Below, one piece after another: positions 55,719-64,000 of a stretch of DNA of 64,000 bases (position 1 is the first letter of the stretch; the number at the start of each line of letters is the position of its first letter). Source of the DNA: Puccinellia tenuiflora (Eukaryota > Streptophyta > Magnoliopsida > Poales > Poaceae); assembly GCA_012064385.1 (NCBI GenBank), contig QRDG01001850.1, positions 803,841 through 867,840 of the forward strand, read 5' to 3'. The position numbers and the translations under genes are program-made. The notes under the pieces were generated by a model, which ran no database searches, was not told the DNA's origin, and worked only from the letters and a program-made list of their open reading frames with translations.

Positions 55719-58010
55719 GCTGTCCGTTCTGAGGGACTATTCGCGCAAACGCCCTGTATATCTTACGCGCCTTTCTGCAATCCTTCAATAGGTGGCGGGA
55801 TCCCCACTTGCCTGTTTCTGGGTCCCTAAACATATGATGCTTGCAGGGTTGCTCTAACTCTCTCTTCTTCTCGTCAGTGGGCGTCTCCGCCACTCGCGCT
55901 TGCGACTTCCGTCTCTATGGTAGCTGCTGCCACCGTCCTGGTTGTACTGCCTTTCATCTCACGGGGGGTTTCGAATCCCGCCGCTACTAACTCGATCGAG
56001 TCGTTGCCGACGTAACGCGGCTTCTTCTTCAGGCGCCCTTCTCGCCAGTTGCTAGGTCCTGCTTCTTGCCTCGGGATCGTGGTGCATCACGAACAGAGTC
56101 TTCTCCATCTGCCCACTGGTTGGCTATCTGCATGAGCTCGATCATGTTCCTCGGCCTAAGCCTACCAAACTCCTCACGGAGGTCGCGGCGGTAAACGCCG
56201 TGCATGAATGCGTCCATTACCCTGTCTTCTGAGGTGGCTCCGTCCATGGTGTTGCGAAGTAAGGTCCACCGCTGGATGTACGAACGGAGTGGCTCGTCTC
56301 GACCTTGCTTGCACGCCTGGAGCTCAATGAGGGTTGTTGGCCTTGCGTATGTCCCCAGAAACTCTTCACGAAGGCGTTCCTGAACTCGTCCCAGGTGCTG
56401 AAAGCGTCCCTGGGCTGAGTGTTGAGCCACCCGCGAGCAGATCCCGTGAGCATCAACTGGATGTACTGCATGGCAGTAGTCGAAGTACCACCTTGACAGC
56501 TGCACGCGATGAGGTAGTCTTCCAGCCAGTCCCTTGGGTCTTGCTTCCCGTCATACTTGGGTGTCTCCGCTGTTAGCTTGAAGCCTTTGGGCATCTTCGT
56601 GTCACGGATGTTGAAGCTGAAACATGCGGCTCCGCGTGGCTCGAAGTCGTCGTCGTCGTAGTCGTTGGCTTGTGCACTCGCCGCTCGCAGCCGTCGACTG
56701 CGGTCCACCCTTCTCTGTGCGACGACGTTACGGACATCTTCGCCTGGCTGCGGCTGTCGCAGTCGAATTGGGGCTGGGTCTGCAAGTGGTGCGGGTTCAC
56801 GATCGCGGCGGCCTCGATTCGTGCACCCTTTCTGCTGGTGCTGACTTTGCCAGGACTTCCTCGACTTCCCTGAGGGATTGAATTTGTCGCCTATGAGGCG
56901 GGCGTGGGCGTCACCCTCCCGGCTGTGTTAGTCGCAGGTAGGTTTCGACCGCCATGAGGGCCGAAGCGGGTGTCTTGGGGACGGGGATTCCGTCCGCATC
57001 TTCCGTCATGAATGACGACTCCAGATTGCGAGTGAGGTGGACGCGATCAGCTTCTGGCACCCGTGGCATGCGAGCCCTGTGACGTCCTCCTTGCGAGACT
57101 TCCTCCGATCCGGCCAAAACGAGTGTGCTGCCCCCTCCTGGCACTCGACGCGTCGGCTAATTCTTTGCGCCGAATCAGATCGGCCTTCTCTTGGCGGACT
57201 CGCTCGGACTCCTTCCAAAGCAAGTATTGGACCGCCAGTTGGTCTTCTCGGGGTTCATCTGGTGAAGGGAACGTGCCTTCGTCCACGTGCTTCATGGCCT
57301 GGATCGCCATCTCCCGAGTGATGGTGAGTCTTGTCACCCTGTCCGGCATGGTCACCTCCAGCGGGTATACGGGTTCCCCGCCGTTGGATCGTGCTGGGCT
57401 GGCCATATAGACTTGCGCGGGGTAAACCCGTCGAGTGGGGCTGATGCTCCCAGTCCTGCTTCCTTCGTCCGAGCTATGCTCAGAGTCGAAGATCACAGCG
57501 ACGTGGCGGGTGCCACGGTCCACTGCTACTGGCGACTCCGCGATGCGGAGGCGCGATTGGCGTAGATTTTGGCTTCATCCGGGGCGCGGACAAGAAGGTC
57601 GGAGTAGACTTGTTTCGCGCCGGGGTTGCAGTAGATGCGATTTTTCTGGTGACCGCGGGTGTGGTCACCGCAGTCGCCGTTGACGCGGTCGTAGATGGTG
57701 CTGACGCAGTCGAAGTGGACGCGATCTTCACGGCAGTCGATGACGCGATCGCCGTGGCCGCAGTAGATGCGATCTTCGCGGCGGGTGAAGCCGCGGTCGG
57801 CGCAGTCGATGTAGATGCTGGCGCGTCCGTCGCGCGCAACGTGGCCAGCGTGGGCCGGAGCGTTCCACGACTGTCCACCAGATAGCGCAGACTACCGAAG
57901 GTAATCCACGTGCTCTGCTGCACCTCAGCGTACGCCGGGAGATCCGCCGGCGAGTGGTGGACGAACTCGAGGAAGCCGGTGTAGATCGACTCCCTGGCGC
58001 TGATGCCGTT
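55567..58010 (-). pseudogene. Tat Gag with long Ala/Ser/Thr-rich leader protein
   Basis: The first readable product runs from a Met near 58040 and has an N-terminal SIYTGFLEFVHHSPADLPAY and then a low-complexity IASTATAV-type repeat from tandem GCGATCTTCGCGGC-like units (57600-57830). Further on come HVAVIFDSEHSSDEGS and TMPDRVTRLTITREMAIQAM (about 57360). The capsid-like core is at 56640-56080 (RDWLEDYLIACSCQGG, LRSYIQRWTLLRNTM, MIELMQIANQWADGEDSV). A CxxH zinc-binding stretch (CKHHMFRDPETGKWGSRHLL) follows at about 55840. Several frameshifts occur, for example near 57480, 56910 and 56360. Confidence 0.85.
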
Positions 58011-58061
58011 CTTCATTGCAGATGAGGCCGGCGCAACCATGACTCCAACGATCTGTTCTTC

Positions 58062-58078
58062 CCACAGACGGCGCCAAT
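58062..58078 (-). other. Primer-binding site of the Tat element
   Basis: TTGGCGCCGTCTGTGGG on the minus strand, right after the 5' LTR end. This is a typical Gypsy tRNA primer site. It occurs in mirror orientation at 59706. Confidence 0.85.
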
Positions 58079-58505
58079 TGACGAGGTGGACTCGGCAAAT
58101 CCCAAGGTTGTGTACCCCGGGTTGATTGAGGGGGAGAGAGTATGAACGTTGGTGGCTGTGACGGCTAACAGGGGGCGAGTTTACCCAGGTTCGGCCCCTC
58201 GAGGTGAGGTAAAGACCTACTCCTGCTTGTCTGGTATTATCGAGGTGGCTACAATGGCGAGATGGAGATCTCGCTAGGGTTTGTGTGCTGCTTGCTTGAC
58301 CTAGATGGCGCACCCTCCTGGCCTTTATATCACAGGCCAGGTCTCGGGTGGACGGTGCGGATTGCACATTACAGATAAGGAAAGTCATCACACGGCCTAA
58401 CCAGCTACTTGGGCCACACGGTACACTTCATGGGCTTCAATGGGCTTCCCTTGGCGTGACCCAGGTACCACCACCGTGGGGTACCCAGAAGGTATCCCCA
58501 CGACA
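58079..58505 (-). repeat. 5' LTR of the Tat element
   Basis: 427 bp, nearly identical to 45122-45549. The minus strand carries the GATATAAAGG TATA box near 58327, driving gag-pol leftwards. Confidence 0.92.
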
Positions 58506-59248
58506 ACAATTGTATATTGTTTGTTTGTTCTGATTGCTTATCAACATATGGCTTACGGAATGTGTGGTCCGAAATGAGTTTATAAATCGCCTGGATGTCT
58601 TCTGGCTAAGCGGTGTGGTACTAAACTACTAATGCAGAATGCCAGTTCAATAAAAGAATGTGGAAATGACACCTGAATAGTACATGCCTCGGTAACAAAG
58701 CCCATTGCAGAAACACAGAGAAAAGGGCCCGTAATGGACGGTCGGCCGACCAACAATCGTCATCATGCTATGTCTGAAAGAAATGCAATCGTCAGCCGTC
58801 ATGGATGAAAACCTGCTAGTCGTGTCTGGTCTTCAAATAGCCGTTGCCCCACTTTATAAATAAAGCAACCACAATCATACACCGAGTTCGAATGCAAAAA
58901 ATGCTGACAGCACAAACATGTTGTCCCTCGTTGCCAGTGCAACATCATCGCAACGTCCAACTAACAAAGCATGAATCAAAGACTGAAAAATTGGTGAAGA
59001 ACCATCGGCATAAAAGCTCCTTTATCTCAAAAGTAAAACTCCTTTGCTCCTCAGCGCGAGACACGCCAATGAAATTGCCCCGTGACCCAGCATGCTCGAT
59101 CGGCAATCGTCTTAACTTGTTGCCTCACTCAGTTTGGATTCTAAATGTTGCACGTTTTGGATGTTTGCCGAGCTCTCTCAGTCGTCCGGTGCGATCTCTC
59201 CGCCTTCAACGCAACCATTTATCCCCCCCGCCAGATCCATGGCCTCGG
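58506..59248. other. Spacer between two divergent LTRs
   Basis: No credible gene. CCCACTTTATAAATAAAGCAA near 58850 resembles CCGGTTTATAAATAAAGTCA near 22476, hinting at a shared repeat. The right half (59040-59240) has no recognised identity. Confidence 0.45.
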
Positions 59249-59704
59249 TGTCGTGGGGTCACTCTTCGACTACCCCACGGTGGATATACCTGGGTCACGC
59301 CAAGAACATCTGCCTTATGACGAGGGCCAAGGAAGGCCAAGGACGACGTGCGGCCCAAGATAGTCGACGTTAGGTCATCGTCTTGTAAGTGTCATCGGCA
59401 CCGTTCAACCCGAGACCTAGCCTATCATATAAAGGCTAGGAGGGTCCCTCGTCTAGGGGACGAACGACGCATACGCTCACGCTCATAGCCGCCACAAACC
59501 CTAGCGAGATTGCCATCTCGCCATTGTAGCCACACTCAATATCAATACCAGACAAGCAGGAAGTAGGGTTTTATCCTCCGGGAGCCTGAACCTGGGTAAA
59601 CGCCTCGCCTGTTAGCCGTCGTGATCACAGCGCTCATCTCTCTCCCCCCCCTCAATCAACCCGGGGTACTCGACCCAGGGATTTGCCGAGTCACAACCTC
59701 GTCA
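59249..59704 (+). repeat. 5' LTR of the rearranged Tat-family element
   Basis: Begins TGTCGTGGGG and ends CACAACCTCGTCA, 456 bp. The TATA box CATATAAAGG lies at about 59428. The primer-binding site starts right after it. Confidence 0.9.
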
Positions 59705-59721
59705 ATTGGCGCCGTCTGTGG
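59705..59721 (+). other. Primer-binding site
   Basis: ATTGGCGCCGTCTGTGG immediately follows the LTR, mirror-matching the site at 58062-58078. Confidence 0.88.
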
Positions 59722-60149
59722 AAAAGAAACGAGCGCTGGAAGCATGGTCGCACCGGCCCCATCACCTTGAAGATCGACGCCTGCACCAGGGAGCCAATCT
59801 GCTTCGCTCCCTCGAGTACGTCAGCCACCCCCCGCCGGCTCATCGCTCGGCGTACGCTGAACTGCGTGAAGGTATGTCGATCAACCTTTGGTACCATGCA
59901 CTAACTACCTCATAGACAGCCGCGGAACACTCCGATCTACGGCGGCCCGCGCTAACGCGCGGTGGAATCACCCGCATCTACCTCGACTACGGCAACCACG
60001 CCTTCACACCGCCGTGGAGATCGCATCCGCTGCGAATGCAGCGAATCGCATCTTTGACTGCCCGCGAAGATCGCATCTGCCACGACTACAACGACCACGT
60101 CATCATCACTCACCTGCCGTGATCGCATCTACCGCGACTGCGGTAATCG

Positions 60150-60700
60150 CATCTTCGACTGTCGCGAAGATCGCGCTCGCCGCGACTACACCAACTGCCT
60201 CCACGCGGAGATCGCGCCCAACGCGACCACAACACCCACACCTCTCCGGCTGCCAAGGAGATCGCATTCGGCTGCGACCCCTGCGCGGATCAAGTCTACT
60301 TCTAGACTACCTTGATCGCGTCATGGGCAAGGCCAAGATCTACAATCGACTCCGACTACGTCAGCCACGCCTTCACAAACCGCGAGATCATCCGCAAGCC
60401 AATCGCACCCGCGTCGACGACAGCGACTCCATGTCCTCGCGTCCGGGTGAAGGTCGCGAAACTCTAATCTACGGAAAGAGCCTCAATGGCGAATGTGGGA
60501 CCCACCACTTGCAGCCATTTTCGACGCCGAGCACAGCTCGGACGAAGGAAGCAGCAGTGGAAGCATCAAGCCCCACTCCCCAGATTTACCACCCCGCACA
60601 AGTCTATATGGCCGGCCCGTCGCGGGCCAACGGCGACGAACCCCATATCCGCTGGAGGTGGTCATGCCGACCAGGTGACGCGACTCACCATCACCCGCGA
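60150..60700 (+). repeat. Leader/gag-start segment, copy 1
   Basis: Shares most of its sequence with 61640-62170. Common blocks are GCGTCATGGGCAAGGCCA, CAAGCCAATCGCACCCGCGT, TACGGAAAGAGCCTCAATGG and GCCGGCCCGTCGCGGGCCAA. It encodes frameshifted remnants of the Gag leader (AGPSRANGDEP). Confidence 0.88.
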
Positions 60701-60739
60701 CAGGCAATCAGATCAGCAGGGTGGGAGTCGTCCTCATCC

Positions 60740-61638
60740 ACCCAAAGGCGACAAGCTGAAGTATGTACTGCAAATGGACTTCCCAACACCCTCCAACAAC
60801 GAGGCAGAGTATGAAGCCCTATTCCACGGCATGCGGATGGCCAAAAAAAGCGACCCACTCAACCTCATGATCTATGGAGACTCCTACCTTGTCGTGCAGC
60901 AAACCATGAAGCAATGTGACGCCATCGCCGACAACATGATAGCCTATAGGGACCTATACAACCAGCTGGAAGGCACCTTCGACGGCTGCGAGCTACGGCA
61001 CATCGGCCGCGAGAGCAACGAGGAAGCCGACACCCTCGCTAACCTGGGCTCAGACAAAGCACCGGTGCCACCCGGAGTTCCTCGAGTGCATCACGCAATG
61101 CTCCATCAAGCTCCGGCCTGCGCCGGGACCCTCTATACACCGACAACGAGCACCACCAACCCGCCCAGCACGGAGAAGGAACCTATGGGGTAATGCTGGT
61201 CGAACCCACATGGACAAGCCCATACCTGGCCTACATACTGGCATCAGAAGGTGCCAACGAACCCAGTCGAAGCCAAGCGCGTCATCCGCCGCTCCAAGGG
61301 CTCAATCACCGTCATCAACGGGGAACTCTACAAGCGAAGCATCTCAGGAGTCCTCCAAAGGTGCATCGACCCAGTCGTGGTCAAGCCATCTTACTCGAGA
61401 TCCACGCCGGCATCTGTGGACAAACCACGCCAGCAGTCGAGCCTTGGTGGCCAAAGCCCTACGAGCAGGGTTCTACTGGCCCACCGCAATGCAAGATGCA
61501 GAAGAACTCGTGAGGAAATGCATCGGCTGCCAGGAGTTTCGCCAACAAGCCGCACGCACCGGCATCGCACTAAAGACCATAACACTCGCATGGCCCTTCG
61601 CTCAATGGGGGATCGACATGGTGGGTCCATTCAAGAAG
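60740..61638 (+). pseudogene. RNase H and N-terminal integrase fragment
   Basis: The RNase H part reads FPTPSNNEAEYEALFHGMRM, LMIYGDSYLVVQQTMKQCDA and GRESNEEADTLANLGS in one open stretch (60750-61050). The integrase finger region is better preserved than in the 13-kb element, with GFYWPTAMQDAEELVRKCIG then CQEFRQQAART (about 61470-61560). It continues to WGIDMVGPFKKSS and breaks off at 61640, at the start of the duplicated leader. Confidence 0.85.
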
Positions 61639-61639
61639 T

Positions 61640-62170
61640 CTTCGACTGCCGCGAAGATCGCGCTTGCCTCGACTACAACCAACTGCCTCCATGGCGGAGA
61701 TCGGCCCAACGCGACCACAACACCCGCATCTCGGCTGCCAAGGAGATCCATCGGCTGGCGACCCCTGCACGGATCAAGTCTACTTCGACTACCTTGATCG
61801 CGTCATGGGCAAGGCCAGGATCTACATCGACTCCGACTACGTCAGCCACGCCTTCACACCGCGAGATCATCCGCAAGCCAATCGCACCCGCGTCGACGAC
61901 AACGACTCCATTCTTCGCGTCCGCGGTGAAGTTCGCGAAACTCTACGGAAAGAGCCTCAATGGTGACTGTGGTACCTACCACGTTGCAGCCATTTTCGAC
62001 TCCGAGCACGGCTCGGACGAAGGAAGCGCAGCAGTGGAAGCATCAGCCCCACTCCCCAGATTTACCCCGCACAAGTCTACATGGCCGGCCCGTCGCGGGC
62101 CAACGGCGACGAACCCGCATATCCGCTGGAGGTGGTCATGCCGGACCAGGTGACGCGACTCACCATCATC
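61640..62170 (+). repeat. Leader/gag-start segment, copy 2
   Basis: Second copy of 60150-60700, abutting the broken integrase. Reads DHPQANRTRVDDNDS and AGPSRANGDEPAYPLEVVMP in frame pieces, close to the corresponding Gag leader of the 13-kb element. Confidence 0.88.
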
Positions 62171-62175
62171 CGTCT

Positions 62176-62740
62176 ACGACCATGCGGCCGCTACAAGAAT
62201 GGGTGGGGGTGTGCGGTGCGGCTCTGGGCGGCGACGAGGAGGAGCAACGCCGCCTTCGTTGCTCGAAGGCCGTCCGCAAGCACGGTCGCCGCTGTTGGAC
62301 AACCTGGGATAGGTTGTGCTCCCCACGAGCCATAACCCACCGACATGACCCCGCAACGCTACGACCTAGAGGCGGGGTTCTTGTCGGGCGCTGCGCATGG
62401 CCCACTTCGGCTGGCTGACAAGGACTCCGAGGAGCTCGTCGGGATCGACGACGTAGAGCTGCTGGAGCATGTTTGTGACAAGTCTTTGCGTCCCGAGCGC
62501 CGTGGAACACGGACCAGCTAGAGCGCGATGTCCCCAGAAAGCTGGTCGAGCGCGGGAGTGGGAGGAGTGGCGACGCCAGGGCTTCGTCCAGTTCTACTAC
62601 TCCTACGATATCAAGTAGCTTGGGACGCCTCCCACATCATTAAGGCCCGGTCAAGATCCCCCGTGGGCTTTTGGTTTGGATGGGATAGATTATCTAGAGT
62701 TATAGTAAAAATATAATAGCCCTAAATATGTGGAGGGCGG
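62176..62740. other. Unassigned GC-rich sequence
   Basis: No recognisable protein on either strand. A short plus-strand stretch (about 62360-62510) reads as protein-like but lacks any domain. The boundary with the Tat fragment is abrupt near 62172. Confidence 0.4.
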
Positions 62741-62744
62741 CGTT

Positions 62745-63090
62745 TCGGGTCACGGGTGCATCTGCACCCGTTGTGTAAAAATTTTAAAAACTTTTCAAAA
62801 TTTAAAAAATTCTAAAAAAAAATTCGGATATACATCAGGAAATTTTGTGTTAGCACAAAAAGTTTCGCGGTGAAAAGACATTTTTATGATCTGTGCAAAA
62901 AAGACAAAAACATGTCCCGTACAAAGTCTTTTTTATTGCCCGAATTTGTCTTTTTTGCACAGCTCACAAAAATGTCTTTTCATCACGAATTTTTTTGTGC
63001 TAGCACAAAATGTCTTTAAGTATATGCAAAAAAATTATTTTGAATTTTTTGACATTTGGAAATTTGTTTTTTGGAGTTGGTTCACTACAC
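62745..63090. mobile_element. Foldback/MITE-like inverted repeat
   Basis: The left arm (62842-62908) and right arm (62941-63014) are reverse complements with few mismatches, sharing TTTGTGCTAGCACAAAA-, GAAAAGACATTTTT- and TGTGCAAAAAAGACAAA-type blocks around a loop of about 32 bases. Weaker complementarity extends outward to about 62790 and 63060. GGGTGCATCTGCACCC at 62756-62771 is a separate palindrome at the left edge. No coding capacity; superfamily not determined. Confidence 0.7.
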
Positions 63091-63818
63091 CCACTACCTG
63101 AAATGGATTTCCGTAAATATGTATATTTTCAATGTTATATTGTTTGCTGTGCAAACATGTCATGCCACTGCAAGATATTTGTGAATGTAGTCTTGTAGCA
63201 ACGTGATATGGGATATAACATTTCTTTCCCGCCATAGCAAAAATCAAATCGACAAAGTCCAAAAAAAAAAAGAGCAAGCACTCCATGTCGGAGTGATAAG
63301 CATGTCAAGTGTACAGCCGATGGCTGCCGCTTGCATGTGTGTTCAAAGCATGATTATATATCAGGTTTTATATTTGCTAACAACGTAACCACGTGTGAAA
63401 CAATCGTCCGTGAAGCGTATATAAGTTGCTCTGATTTATGTTCCCCAAGCGATGTGGTACTAAAAAAGAAGTAAACATTGCACTCCATCCGAACCTTGAG
63501 CCTGGGGATCAGGGCCGTAAAACTGAGGGCCTTCTTCTAGCCCAACAGGCTGAAAAGGAATTCTCATCGTTGGCCCTGTCCGTACTGGACGTTGCCACGG
63601 CACGCCCTATGCTTCCAGTCTAGGGTAGACCCTCTACAAATCACTAACACGCATCTCGAGCACTAAGCACGACGTAGCTTCCCGTAGAACATTGCATGTA
63701 CAACCTAGCTCACATAGCTTTTTATTGATCGGTTCTTCAAGCTCTCATGTATGTGGGAAGCTTGCCGTGGAGACTCCTGTTCCTGAACCTGCTCAGAGCA
63801 ATCAACAACTCACGCAAA
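63091..63818. other. Unassigned intergenic DNA
   Basis: No gene or repeat boundary recognised. AAGCG.TGTGGTACTAAA occurs near 63449 and near 58609, so the two spacers may share an old repeat. Confidence 0.45.
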
Positions 63819-63820
63819 TA

Positions 63821-63943
63821 CTCCCTCCGTCCAAAAATAAGTGTCTCAAGTTTGTTCAAAAGTGGATGTATTTAGACATGTTTTATATATAGATACATCT
63901 ATTTTTTGTCAAATTTGAGACACTTATTTTTGAACGGAGGGAG
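63821..63943. mobile_element. Stowaway MITE, 123 bp
   Basis: Termini CTCCCTCCGTCCAAAAATAA and its near-complement at the right end, flanked by TA (63819-63820 and 63944-63945). The arms include AAGTGTCTCAA / TTGAGACACTT. Same superfamily as the elements at 23873 and 24853. Confidence 0.94.
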
Positions 63944-64000
63944 TACACACGATAGCGCGATTCCCTGTGCGCCGGCCCTGGCATCGTTCAACCTCTGCTT

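Larger units (their letters stand above)
45122..58505 (-). mobile_element. Ty3/Gypsy Tat-lineage retrotransposon with antisense genes, 13.4 kb
   Basis: Two near-identical LTRs (45122-45549 and 58079-58505) enclose a minus-strand gag-protease-RT-RNase H-second RNase H-integrase order. A primer-binding site lies at 58062-58078 and a polypurine tract at 45550-45562. A second RNase H domain and extra, oppositely oriented ORFs between integrase and 3' LTR are known marks of the Tat lineage. The LTRs differ by roughly half a dozen substitutions and a few short indels by eye, so the insertion is fairly young, yet the coding frames carry many lesions. The flanking bases (ATAAG left, ACAAT right) do not form a target duplication. 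Confidence 0.93.
59249..62175 (+). mobile_element. Rearranged Tat-family element fragment, plus strand
   Basis: 5' LTR, primer-binding site and leader are followed directly by RNase H and integrase fragments, then by a second copy of the leader region. Protease, RT and most of gag and integrase are absent and there is no 3' LTR. The family is the same as the element at 45122-58505. Confidence 0.85.

Noticed and set aside
45117..58510. Calling a target duplication for the Tat element
   Set aside because: ATAAG and ACAAT share only scattered positions.
62356..62520. Plus-strand coding exon after the rearranged Tat fragment
   Set aside because: A short protein-like stretch without start, domain or splice context; composition alone can explain it.

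Overview
The window looks like nuclear DNA of a Triticeae grass (wheat, barley or Aegilops type). The evidence is two GC-rich grass genes set in deeply nested LTR retrotransposons, Stowaway MITEs with CTCCCTCC termini, a CACTA element with a CACTAGTAGAAA terminus, and a sucrose synthase with the grass exon layout. There is no bacterial or organellar signature, and I found no rRNA or CRISPR locus. Only two loci look like host genes. One is an intronless inositol-tetrakisphosphate 1-kinase (ITPK, 9130-10110). The other is a 16-exon sucrose synthase on the minus strand (about 25160-30545), whose reading frame is broken by one extra base in this sequence.

Layout, left to right. 1-4493 is the 3' part of a decayed Copia element on the plus strand with its 3' LTR. 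4494-8989 is mostly unassigned and holds a LINE 3' fragment and a 144-bp hAT-like MITE. 9130-14660 is an ITPK tandem duplication: the intact gene, then a CACTA element inserted in its 3' flank, then a truncated ITPK pseudogene fused directly to the broken CACTA transposase. 15256-20157 is a decayed full-structure LINE on the minus strand. 20817-21352 is a 5'-truncated LINE with a perfect 14-bp target-site duplication. 21990-24975 holds a MULE-like AT-rich segment with a 123-bp tandem repeat and two Stowaway MITEs. 25160-30545 is sucrose synthase. 32274-33608 is a Harbinger-type element flanked by TAA. 33897-35209 is a solo LTR with TSD GGCGC, sitting inside a small gene fragment.

35377-58505 is a nest of LTR retrotransposons. 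A minus-strand Gypsy (36363 to 42850) is cut by an LTR of the same family as the solo LTR at 33897. That LTR is itself cut by a small solo LTR (43619-44029) and by a 13.4-kb Tat-lineage Gypsy element (45122-58505). The Tat element encodes gag-protease-RT-RNase H-second RNase H-integrase on the minus strand. On the opposite strand, between integrase and 3' LTR, it carries two spliced genes with their own TATA box. The two convergent units are separated by a roughly 10-copy 112-bp tandem array built on the element's polypurine-tract motif. 59249-62175 is a rearranged plus-strand fragment of the same LTR family. The window ends with a foldback element and a third Stowaway MITE.

The points most worth checking are the ITPK/CACTA fusion, the one-base lesion in sucrose synthase, and the antisense spliced genes plus the PPT-derived array of the Tat element. 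Exon boundaries, TSDs and lesions were read by eye; no alignment or database search was run.
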